From: an uncultured Pelagibacteraceae bacterium
Lineage (GTDB): Bacteria > Pseudomonadota > Alphaproteobacteria > Pelagibacterales > Pelagibacteraceae
Length of the DNA stretch: 64,000 nt
Direction of reading: 5' to 3'
Assembly (NCBI GenBank): GCA_902616645.1
Contig: CACMTO010000006.1
Span: forward strand, 1 to 64,000
Shown: piece after piece, positions 33,967 to 42,226 of the stretch
Layout: every line of letters starts with the position of its first letter
Position numbering within the stretch: the first letter of the stretch is position 1
Made by a program: the position numbers and the translations under genes
Notes under the pieces: generated by a model
Databases searched by the model: none
Told to the model about the DNA's origin: nothing
The model's input: only the letters and a program-made list of their open reading frames with translations

Positions 33967-35274
33967 ATGTTAGATCTAAAAATAATAAATGGCCAATCCT
34001 ATATTGAGGGTAAACTTAAAAATAAAGATATTGCTGTTAAAGAGGGAAAAATATTTAAAATCGGTGAAATTTCTGAGGAAGCTAAAGTAGTTTATGATGC
34101 AAAAAATCAAATAGTTTTACCTGGCTGTATAGACACACAAACGCATTTTAGAGAGCCAGGCTCGACTGACACTGAGGATCTTAATTCGGGAAGTAGAGCT
34201 GCAGTTGCAGGAGGTATAACAGCTGTATTTGAAATGCCTAATACAAATCCTCCAACTTCAAATATCAAAGAGTTTCAAAGAAAGTTAGATCTTGCTAAAA
34301 ATAGAATGTATTGCAACTATGCTTTTTATTTCGGAGCAACTGCAGATAATGTAAGTCAATTAGCAGAATTAAAAAACTTAGAGGGATGTTGTGGTATTAA
34401 ATTATTTGCCGGTTCTTCTACTGGGAATCTCTTAGTAGCTGATGAAAAAGATATTGATAAAGTCTTCCAAAATTCTTCTAAAATTGTAGCGGTGCACTCA
34501 GAAGATGAGGCGCTTTTAGAAATTAATAAAAAACTAATTAAAAATGGGGATGTACACACACATCCAGTTTGGCGAAGTGAAGAATGTGCAATGTCGTCGA
34601 CAAGAAGAATTGTAAGAATTGCAAAGCGTTATAATAAAAAAGCTCATGTGCTTCATATTTCAACTAAACAAGAAATAGATTTTTTATCTCAACATAAAGG
34701 TAATATTACTTTCGAAATTACACCTCAACATTTGACGATATATGCGCCTGACTGTTATGACAAGCTTGGAACATATGCTCAAATGAATCCCCCAATAAGA
34801 GATAAATCGCATTATGATAGATTCTGGTATGCTGTGAAAAATAATTTGAATGACACAATTGGATCTGATCATGCTCCACACCTTAAAATAAATAAAGACA
34901 AAGAATATCCTAATTCACCATCGGGAATGCCTGGTGTTCAAACTTTGATGCCAGTAATGTTACAACATGTTAATGATGGAAAATTATCTTTATCTCAATT
35001 AATTAATCTAGTATGTGAAAATCCGGTAAAAATTTTTGGAATAAAAAATAAAGGTTTTATTAAAGAAGGTTTTGATGCTGACTTTACAGTTGTAGACATG
35101 AATAAGAAAATTAAAATTAAAAATGAAAATATTGAGAGTAAATGTGGCTGGTCCCCTTTTAATGGTTTTGAATTTAAGGGGACCCCAATGGCCACTATAA
35201 TAGCTGGAAAAATTAAAATGAAGAATGGTCAAATACAGGGAGAGCCTGAGGGAACTCCATTAGTATTTAGCTAA
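33967..35274 (+). CDS. Dihydroorotase (class I, amidohydrolase)
   Basis: LPGCIDTQTHFREPGSTDTEDLNSGSRAAVAGGITAVFEMPNTNPPT, GSDHAPH. Confidence 0.93.
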   Translation: MLDLKIINGQSYIEGKLKNKDIAVKEGKIFKIGEISEEAKVVYDAKNQIVLPGCIDTQTHFREPGSTDTEDLNSGSRAAVAGGITAVFEMPNTNPPTSNIKEFQRKLDLAKNRMYCNYAFYFGATADNVSQLAELKNLEGCCGIKLFAGSSTGNLLVADEKDIDKVFQNSSKIVAVHSEDEALLEINKKLIKNGDVHTHPVWRSEECAMSSTRRIVRIAKRYNKKAHVLHISTKQEIDFLSQHKGNITFEITPQHLTIYAPDCYDKLGTYAQMNPPIRDKSHYDRFWYAVKNNLNDTIGSDHAPHLKINKDKEYPNSPSGMPGVQTLMPVMLQHVNDGKLSLSQLINLVCENPVKIFGIKNKGFIKEGFDADFTVVDMNKKIKIKNENIESKCGWSPFNGFEFKGTPMATIIAGKIKMKNGQIQGEPEGTPLVFS

Positions 35275-35599
35275 TTTTACCAGTGAAAGTATTTACCAAT
35301 ACAACACCTACAATAATTAAGAATAATCCAATAATTGCTTGCCAAGGTAATGCTTGTTTAAAAAAGATATTTCCAAGTATTGCAATAGTGAATATCCCGA
35401 GACCGCTCCAAGTAGCATAAACAATTGCAATAGGTAATTTATTTACAACAAAAGTTAGTAGATAAAATGCAATCAAATAAAAAGCAGCTAATGCAAAAGT
35501 TGGATATAATTTGGTGAAATTTTGAGATAGAGGTAATAACATTGTTCCTACAACTTCACAAAAAATTGCACCTATAAGAAATAAGTATGTTTTTAACAC
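35267..35599 (-). CDS. Small multidrug resistance (SMR/EmrE) family transporter
   Basis: 110 aa, four TM segments, AIFCEVVGT, YATWSGLG motifs. Confidence 0.9.
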   Translation of the reverse strand: MLKTYLFLIGAIFCEVVGTMLLPLSQNFTKLYPTFALAAFYLIAFYLLTFVVNKLPIAIVYATWSGLGIFTIAILGNIFFKQALPWQAIIGLFLIIVGVVLVNTFTGKIS

Positions 35600-37494
35600 T
35601 ATTTAAGAATATTATTTGTTTTTAGATCAGCTTTTATTTCATCTAAAATTGCTGGATCATCAATAGTTGGGGGCATTTTATAATTTTCATTATCAGCAAT
35701 TTTTCTAATAGTTCCTCTTAAAATTTTACCTGACCTTGTTTTAGGAAGTCTCTTGATTACTATCACGATTTTAAATGCTGCAACCGGACCGATTTTTTCT
35801 CTAACCATTTGCACACATTCTCTCGATATATCTTCATGATTTTTGTCTACACCAGCTTTTAAAACAACTAAACCAATAGGCAGTTGTCCTTTAAGTTTAT
35901 CAGCAATTCCTAAAACAGCACATTCAGCCACAGACTGATGTTCAGATAAAACTTCCTCAATTGCACCAGTTGATAGTCTATGACCAGCAACATTAATTAT
36001 ATCGTCCGTTCTAGACATTATCCAAATGTATCCATCTTCATCGATATGACCTGCATCGTAAGTTTGATAGTAACCACTATAGTTTGACATATAATTTTCT
36101 TTGTATCGCTCGTCAGCATTCCATAGTGTTGGAAAAGTCCCTGGAGGCAATGGCAGTTTGACAACTATATCTCCCATTTCATTTGGTTTAGCTAAAGTAT
36201 GATCTGATTTTATCACTTTTACATTATAACCAGGCACAGCTTTACAGGCTGAGCCATATTTAGTTTTCATCATTTCAATTCCAGTACAATTTGAACTTAT
36301 CGCCCAGCTTGTTTCAGTTTGCCACCAGTGATCAATAACTGGAACTTTAAGTAAATTTTCAGCCCACTTGATTGTATCTGGATCTGCACGTTCTCCCGCA
36401 AGAAAAAGACTCTCAAACTTACTTAAATCATATTTAGAAAAAAATTTACCCTCGGGATCCTCCTTCTTTATAGCTCTAAATGCTGTTGGAGCTGTAAACA
36501 AAGATTTCACTTTATAGTCAGAAATAATTTTCCAAAAAGCTCCAGCGTCTGGTGTGCCAACAGGCTTCCCTTCAAATAGTACTGTTGTGCAACCTTTAAA
36601 TAAAGGGGCATAAACAATATAAGAGTGACCTACTATCCAACCAATATCACTAGCTGACCACCAAATATCGTTTTCATCAATGTTATAAATATTTTTCATT
36701 GTCCATTTTAATGCAACGATGTGACCGCCAATATCTCTGACGATACCTTTTGGTGTTCCAGTAGTGCCTGATGTATAAAGTATGTAAGCAAATTCATTTG
36801 AATTCATTTCAATACAATCAGTATCTTTGGCATTAACATGTGCCTCATCCCAACTAATCTCCATTGGAGTATTTAATTTAACTTCATGACCTTTTCTTTG
36901 AAATAAAATCATCTTACTAATCTTATGTTGAGCTTGTTTGATTGCTTCATCTACTAAAGGTTTGTACTCAACAGTTCTACCAGGCTCAAAACCACAGGAT
37001 GCAGTAACTAAAAGTTTTGCTTTACTGTCATCAATCCTACTAGCTAATTCATTAGAGGCAAACCCACCAAAGACAACCGAGTGTATGGCACCAATTCTTG
37101 CACAGGCAAGCATAGCAACAACTGCTTCAGGAATCATAGGCATGTAAATTATTACTCGATCCCCTTTATTGACACCTTGATTCTTCAGTGCACCTGCAAA
37201 TTTTGATACTTTTGATCTTAATTCTTCATAAGTGAATTTACTTTTGTTTCCCGTAATAGGGCTATCGTAAATTAGAGCAGTTTTACTACCTTTGCCTTGG
37301 TCAATATGAAAGTCCAAGGCGTTATAACATGTGTTTGTAACCCCATCTTCGTACCATTTGTAAAAAGGGGGATTTGATTTATTTAAAATTTTAGAAGGTT
37401 TTTTAAACCAAAAGACATCATCAGCAGCTTCTTGCCAAAATTTTTCAGGATTTTTAATGGATTTTTGATAGATTTTTTCAAATTTTTCTGACAT
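35599..37494 (-). CDS. prpE: Propionate/acyl-CoA ligase (acetyl-CoA synthetase-like)
   Basis: YTSGTTGTPKGIVRD, WWQTETSWAI, RTDDIINVAGHRLSTGAIEE, KTRSGKILRGTIR. Confidence 0.88.
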   Translation of the reverse strand: MSEKFEKIYQKSIKNPEKFWQEAADDVFWFKKPSKILNKSNPPFYKWYEDGVTNTCYNALDFHIDQGKGSKTALIYDSPITGNKSKFTYEELRSKVSKFAGALKNQGVNKGDRVIIYMPMIPEAVVAMLACARIGAIHSVVFGGFASNELASRIDDSKAKLLVTASCGFEPGRTVEYKPLVDEAIKQAQHKISKMILFQRKGHEVKLNTPMEISWDEAHVNAKDTDCIEMNSNEFAYILYTSGTTGTPKGIVRDIGGHIVALKWTMKNIYNIDENDIWWSASDIGWIVGHSYIVYAPLFKGCTTVLFEGKPVGTPDAGAFWKIISDYKVKSLFTAPTAFRAIKKEDPEGKFFSKYDLSKFESLFLAGERADPDTIKWAENLLKVPVIDHWWQTETSWAISSNCTGIEMMKTKYGSACKAVPGYNVKVIKSDHTLAKPNEMGDIVVKLPLPPGTFPTLWNADERYKENYMSNYSGYYQTYDAGHIDEDGYIWIMSRTDDIINVAGHRLSTGAIEEVLSEHQSVAECAVLGIADKLKGQLPIGLVVLKAGVDKNHEDISRECVQMVREKIGPVAAFKIVIVIKRLPKTRSGKILRGTIRKIADNENYKMPPTIDDPAILDEIKADLKTNNILK

Positions 37495-37639
37495 TAAATT
37501 CTTGATTCGTTGTTGTCCTTTTACTGAATATTAACTTAAAAATTGTATTTAATTTCAAAAAGTAAGTAAAATCAATGCTTATTAATGATAATTTTGTCTT
37601 CAATTAAGTGATTTTATTTGGTATTTAACGCACAACTTT

Positions 37640-37675
37640 GGCTTAGGGAAGTCTAAGCCTAGTTTATATAAACTA
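37640..37675 (+). promoter_or_regulatory. Hairpin plus perfect palindrome in proteorhodopsin 5' leader
   Basis: GGCTTAG-GGAAGT-CTAAGCC (37640-37659) abutting TAGTTTATATAAACTA (37660-37675, perfect 16-nt palindrome). Confidence 0.55.
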
Positions 37676-37709
37676 ACAAAGTAAAAACTAACTAAAGAGG
37701 GAGTTTTTT

Positions 37710-38483
37710 ATGAAAAAACTTAAATTGTTTGCTCTTACAATTGTAGCGCTTTTAGGTGTTACGACTGTAGCAAACGCTGCGACCACTATGTTAGCTCAAG
37801 ATGATTTCGTTGGAATATCTTTTTGGATAATTTCAATGGGTATGTTGGCTGCAACTGCTTTTTTCTTTATGGAGAGAAGTACTGTAAACCCAGCATGGAA
37901 AACGTCTGTAACAGTAGCTGGTCTAGTAACTGGTATTGCTTTTATCCATTACATGTACATGAGAGATGTGTGGGTAACAACTGGCGATTCACCAACAGTA
38001 TATAGATATATTGACTGGTTAATTACTGTACCATTACAGATGATAGAGTTTTATTTAATTCTAGTAGCTGTAAGAAAAGCAAACTCTGGAATTTTCTGGA
38101 GATTGTTGATTGGTTCATTAGTAATGTTAATCGGTGGATACTTAGGAGAAGCTGGATACATCAACGCTACACTTGGTTTTGTAATCGGTATGGCAGGTTG
38201 GGTATACATTCTTTATGAAGTATTCTCAGGTGAAGCTGGAAAAGCTGCTTCAAAAAGTGGAAACAAGGCTCTTGTTACTGCTTTTGGTGCAATGAGAATG
38301 ATTGTAACAGTAGGTTGGGCAATTTACCCATTAGGTTATGTATTTGGTTACCTAACAGGTGGTGTAGATGCTAACACATTAAACGTTGTTTACAATTTAG
38401 CAGACTTCATTAACAAAATTGCATTCGGTCTAGTAATTTGGGCTGCTGCAGTGAGTTCTGGAGCTGGTGCAAGAAGCAGATAA
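37710..38483 (+). CDS. Proteorhodopsin (light-driven proton pump), predicted blue-tuned
   Basis: RYIDWLITVPLQMIEFYLIL (D97/T101/E108 equivalents, Q at tuning position 105), retinal Lys in NLADFINKIAFGLVIW, N-terminal signal peptide. Confidence 0.98.
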   Translation: MKKLKLFALTIVALLGVTTVANAATTMLAQDDFVGISFWIISMGMLAATAFFFMERSTVNPAWKTSVTVAGLVTGIAFIHYMYMRDVWVTTGDSPTVYRYIDWLITVPLQMIEFYLILVAVRKANSGIFWRLLIGSLVMLIGGYLGEAGYINATLGFVIGMAGWVYILYEVFSGEAGKAASKSGNKALVTAFGAMRMIVTVGWAIYPLGYVFGYLTGGVDANTLNVVYNLADFINKIAFGLVIWAAAVSSGAGARSR

Positions 38484-38501
38484 TAACTGTTTAAATTAAT
38501 T

Positions 38502-38543
38502 AATAGGGCGAGTATGTTTTGACATACTTGCCCTATTTTTTTT
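38502..38543 (+). terminator. Rho-independent terminator after proteorhodopsin
   Basis: TAGGGCGAGTATGT-TTTG-ACATACTTGCCCTA followed by a T-tract. Confidence 0.92.
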
Positions 38544-38561
38544 CATAACTATATTACTTTA

Positions 38562-38882
38562 ATGGCAAAAATAACTTACATCACTCACGACAACAAAGAT
38601 CATACTATAGAAGTTCAAAACGGATTAACAGTTATGGAAGGCGCTGTACAAAACGATATCCCAGGAATTGATGCAGATTGTGGTGGAGGTATGGCTTGTG
38701 CGACATGTCACGTGTATGTAAAAGAAGAATGGCTTGATAAGCTACCTTCAAAGGAAGACGGTGAAGAAGATATGCTAGATATGGCCTTCGAACCAAAAAA
38801 AAATAGTAGGTTAAGTTGTCAAATTGTTGTTTCAGATGATTTAGATGGACTTACGGTAAATATTCCGTCAAAACAAGGATAG
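38562..38882 (+). CDS. 2Fe-2S ferredoxin (adrenodoxin type)
   Basis: [17 protein letters not shown] and RLSCQI cysteine ligands. Confidence 0.95.
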   Translation: MAKITYITHDNKDHTIEVQNGLTVMEGAVQNDIPGIDADCGGGMACATCHVYVKEEWLDKLPSKEDGEEDMLDMAFEPKKNSRLSCQIVVSDDLDGLTVNIPSKQG

Positions 38883-39902
38883 ATGAATAAAACAGATGCA
38901 TTAATAATTGGAGCAGGTCCAACTGGTTTATTTACAGCACATCAATTGAAATTAATTGGACTTAATTGTGAAGTTGTTGACAATTTAGATAAGATTGGTG
39001 GCCAATGTATTGAGCTTTATCCAGACAAACCAATTTACGATATACCCGCAGTTCCTGAGTGTACTGGTGAAGAATTAACAAATAATTTAATTAAACAATT
39101 AAATCCATTTGATATTAAATTTCATTTAAATGAAAGAGTAGAAGAAGTAAAAAAAGAAAATGATAATTGGTTAGTCAAAACAAGTAATGGCACTTCTTTT
39201 TCAACCCCAAACGTTATAATTGCTGGAGGAGTCGGTTCATTTGAACCAAGAAAGTTTTCACCGAAAGATTGTGAAAAATTTGAGGATAAGTCATTATTTT
39301 ATTCTGTAAAAAATAAACAGATTTTTAAGGGTAAAGTCGTATCAATTTTTGGAGGGGGAGATAGTGCATTAGACTGGGCTATTGAATTATCTAAAGATTG
39401 TAGTGTTAATTTAATACACAGAAGAGATGAATTTAGAGGTGCACAAGCCTCAATAGATAAAGTACACAATCTTGCTAAAGAAGGGAAAATAAATTTATTT
39501 ACAAAATATCAAATGGCTTCAGCAATAGGAGATCAACAACTAAAAAGTATTGATATAAAGCATGATAACAATGGAGTTAAAAACTTAAAAACTGACTATG
39601 TTTTGGGTTTTTTTGGTTTAATCATGCAACTTGGTCCAATAGCTAATTGGGGACTTAACATCGATAAAAAAACTATTGAAGTAGATACAGAAAAATTTGA
39701 GACTAATCAAAAGGGTATTTATGCAGTGGGAGATATTTGTAATTATCCTGGAAAACTAAAGTTAATTTTATCAGGCTTTCATGAAGGAGCTTTGGCGGCT
39801 AGGGCTTGTTTTAAACTAGCAAGACCAAATGAAAAATATAGATTTGAATTTACAACGACTTCCACGAATTTATTGAAACGGCTTGGAAAAAAGAGTGATT
39901 GA
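38883..39902 (+). CDS. Thioredoxin reductase-like ferredoxin--NADP+ reductase
   Basis: IIGAGPTGLFTAHQL FAD motif, GGGDSALDWAIEL NADP motif, YAVGDI; TrxR-like without the CxxC redox site. Confidence 0.9.
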   Translation: MNKTDALIIGAGPTGLFTAHQLKLIGLNCEVVDNLDKIGGQCIELYPDKPIYDIPAVPECTGEELTNNLIKQLNPFDIKFHLNERVEEVKKENDNWLVKTSNGTSFSTPNVIIAGGVGSFEPRKFSPKDCEKFEDKSLFYSVKNKQIFKGKVVSIFGGGDSALDWAIELSKDCSVNLIHRRDEFRGAQASIDKVHNLAKEGKINLFTKYQMASAIGDQQLKSIDIKHDNNGVKNLKTDYVLGFFGLIMQLGPIANWGLNIDKKTIEVDTEKFETNQKGIYAVGDICNYPGKLKLILSGFHEGALAARACFKLARPNEKYRFEFTTTSTNLLKRLGKKSD

Positions 39903-40521
39903 GCTTTTTTCTGCTAATACTCCAAATGGTAAAAAGATCAGTATAATGCTTGAGGAGATCGGTTATGAATACAAAGTAGTTAAAGTTGATCTTGATAAAG
40001 GAGAGCAGTTTAAACCAGAATTTAAAAAAATAAGTCCATTAAGCAAGATACCAGTAATTATTGATCACGATAATAATAAAAATATTTTCGAGTCTGGTGC
40101 AATCTTAATCTATCTAGCTGAAAAAAGCGGAAAATTTTATGACGAAAAAGATCGATTAGAAATTAATCAATGGTTAATGGCACAAATGGGTTACGTAGGA
40201 CCCATGTTAGGACAACATCATCAATTTCATTATTATAATCCAGGCAAAAGCCATTTTGGAGAGGAAAGATATTTTAAGATATCAAAAAGAATATATAGTG
40301 AGCTTGATGAAAGATTATCAAAAACAAAATTTTTATCAGGTAATAATTATACAATTGCTGACATAGGTACTTTTCCATGGATAGCCCGCCACGAATGGCA
40401 TGATATTGGTTTAAAAAATTATAAAAATTTAACCAGATGGTACGTTGAAATTTCTGAAAGAGATGCAGTTAAAAAAGGTTTTTCCTTTATGAAAGAAAAC
40501 GAGCATCCACCAAAACCTTGA
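39895..40521 (+). CDS. Glutathione S-transferase family protein
   Basis: N-terminal thioredoxin-like LFSANTPNGKKISIMLEE, KIPVIID, ESGAILIYLAEK; GTG 39895 (or TTG 39883) start overlapping the FNR gene. Confidence 0.9.
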   Translation: MIELFSANTPNGKKISIMLEEIGYEYKVVKVDLDKGEQFKPEFKKISPLSKIPVIIDHDNNKNIFESGAILIYLAEKSGKFYDEKDRLEINQWLMAQMGYVGPMLGQHHQFHYYNPGKSHFGEERYFKISKRIYSELDERLSKTKFLSGNNYTIADIGTFPWIARHEWHDIGLKNYKNLTRWYVEISERDAVKKGFSFMKENEHPPKP

Positions 40522-40626
40522 TTAATTCATCGAGCTCAATAATCTCATTAAAGACACAATTATCCCATGCCCTGATAGTTCAATGGCTAATATTATAATT
40601 ATGATTAAAATTATTTTTTTATTCAT
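40522..40626 (-). CDS. Tiny putative single-TM membrane protein (34 aa)
   Basis: Manually translated: MNKKIILIIIIILAIELSGHGIIVSLMRLLSSMN; start overlaps the upstream ORF stop as ATGA; ends 1 nt before the GST stop. Confidence 0.45.
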   Translation of the reverse strand: MNKKIILIIIIILAIELSGHGIIVSLMRLLSSMN

Positions 40627-40760
40627 CTAGTTAAAACAAATAGCAATAGAAGACCCCAGAAGAAAGCATAATAAAAATAAATATATTTTTTTGTAAAATT
40701 GTAAGTAATCGGATTATGTACTTTTTTATTTTTTTTTTTGTAAGTTAATTTTTTAGTCAT
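40623..40760 (-). CDS. Small putative single-TM membrane protein (45 aa)
   Basis: MTKKLTYKKKNKKVHNPITYNFTKKYIYFYYAFFWGLLLLFVLTR; start overlaps dksA stop (ATGACTAA); basic N-terminus then TM helix. Confidence 0.5.
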   Translation of the reverse strand: MTKKLTYKKKNKKVHNPITYNFTKKYIYFYYAFFWGLLLLFVLTR

Positions 40761-41277
40761 CTGCGTGTACCTTTTCGTTTTTTTCATGTTTTTCTTGAGC
40801 TGCAATTGTATATTTTGCAACTGGTCTTGCCATTAATCTTTTTAACCCAATAGGTTCAGCAGTATCTAAGCAATAACCATATGTATCATCTTTTATTCTT
40901 AACAATGCTTTATCAATTTCAGAAATTAATTTAATTTGTCGATTTATAGCTTTCATTTCAACATTTTTATCAGTGTAAGAGCTTGCTTGATCTACTATAT
41001 CTGCAGAAATACTATTATCATCCATAGTACCATTATAAAGACTTTCATTGTTAGCTTTAACCAAATCTTTTCTCCATTCTTGTAATTTTATTCTAAAAAA
41101 TATTTTATGTTTTTCACACATGTATTTCTCTGTTTCTTTAGGAAGATAAGATTTTGATATTTTGATAGGATTTTTATCAGGCTCTTTAATTTTAGTTACA
41201 GTTTTTGGCTTTAATTTAGTAATTGCCTTAACTTTTGGTTTAACTACTTTTTTTTTAACTTTACTAGTTTTTGGCAT
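40753..41277 (-). CDS. dksA: DksA/TraR-family RNA polymerase-binding protein
   Basis: C-terminal YGYCLDTAEPIGLKRLMARPVAKYTIAAQEKHE; coiled-coil region; start at internal ATG MPKTSK preferred. Confidence 0.88.
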   Translation of the reverse strand: MPKTSKVKKKVVKPKVKAITKLKPKTVTKIKEPDKNPIKISKSYLPKETEKYMCEKHKIFFRIKLQEWRKDLVKANNESLYNGTMDDNSISADIVDQASSYTDKNVEMKAINRQIKLISEIDKALLRIKDDTYGYCLDTAEPIGLKRLMARPVAKYTIAAQEKHEKNEKVHADD

Positions 41278-41356
41278 ATTTCTGAATTGAATTCGGAGAA
41301 GTATATTCAGCAAATTAAGGGTGTCAAGCAACATTAATTATTGTAAATATTTAATA

Positions 41357-42226
41357 ATGAAATTCAAAATTTTAATTCCAATTTACAACGATTGGCAATC
41401 GGTCTTAAAACTTTTAGAGAATATAAATTCCACCATTGAAAATTTAAATCATGAAATATCAGTCGTAATAATTAATGATGCTTCCAATCATGATCGTCCT
41501 GATGAAGTGGGAAATTTTGAAAATATTACCTCTATCAAAATTTTAAACATGAAAATCAATCAGGGACATACCAGATGTATCGCCACTGGATTAAAATATA
41601 TTATTGAGAAAGAGGATTTCGATTACATTATACCTATGGATGGTGATGGAGAAGATAGACCTGAAGAAATTTCTGAGTTTACTCAAAATGTTAAAGATTC
41701 AAAAAATAAGATTATTGTAGGAGAGAGAATTAAAAGATCTGAAAATCTCTCATTCAAAATTTGTTATCATTTGCATAAAATCATTACATTAACTTTTACA
41801 GGCAAATCTATTAAATTTGGTAATTTTACATGCTTACCAAAATCTACAGTTGAAAAGATGGTTAATGAAAAGGCTACTTGGAATAGTTTTTCAGGTTCGT
41901 TGAGAAAAATAGAGGATCAATTAATAGCAATACCTTCCACAAGAGGAACTAGGTATTTTGGTCCATCTAAGATGAGCTTTTATAATTTGATAAAACATTC
42001 TTTATCTATCATAAGTGTTTTTAGAAAAATATTCTTAATTCGTTCTGCTCTTTTTGTAATTCTATATATTTTATTAATAAAAAGTAATGCCTCAATTATT
42101 ACTGCAATACCATTATTTGTTTTATTAACTGCAGTTTATTTAATTTCAAATTTAGCGTTAAGAGAAAATATGGAAGAATTTAAAAATTGTTTAAGCCAAA
42201 TAAATGATATTGAGAATATTAAATGA
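41357..42226 (+). CDS. Family 2 glycosyltransferase (dolichol-phosphate mannosyltransferase-like)
   Basis: FKILIPIYNDWQSVLKLLENI, IPMDGDGEDRPEEI; C-terminal TM helices; ATG 41357 preferred. Confidence 0.85.
   Translation: MKFKILIPIYNDWQSVLKLLENINSTIENLNHEISVVIINDASNHDRPDEVGNFENITSIKILNMKINQGHTRCIATGLKYIIEKEDFDYIIPMDGDGEDRPEEISEFTQNVKDSKNKIIVGERIKRSENLSFKICYHLHKIITLTFTGKSIKFGNFTCLPKSTVEKMVNEKATWNSFSGSLRKIEDQLIAIPSTRGTRYFGPSKMSFYNLIKHSLSIISVFRKIFLIRSALFVILYILLIKSNASIITAIPLFVLLTAVYLISNLALRENMEEFKNCLSQINDIENIK

Noticed and set aside
37823-38005. 60-aa ORF in an alternative frame of proteorhodopsin
   Set aside because: Inside the highly conserved opsin gene, no start context, composition-driven
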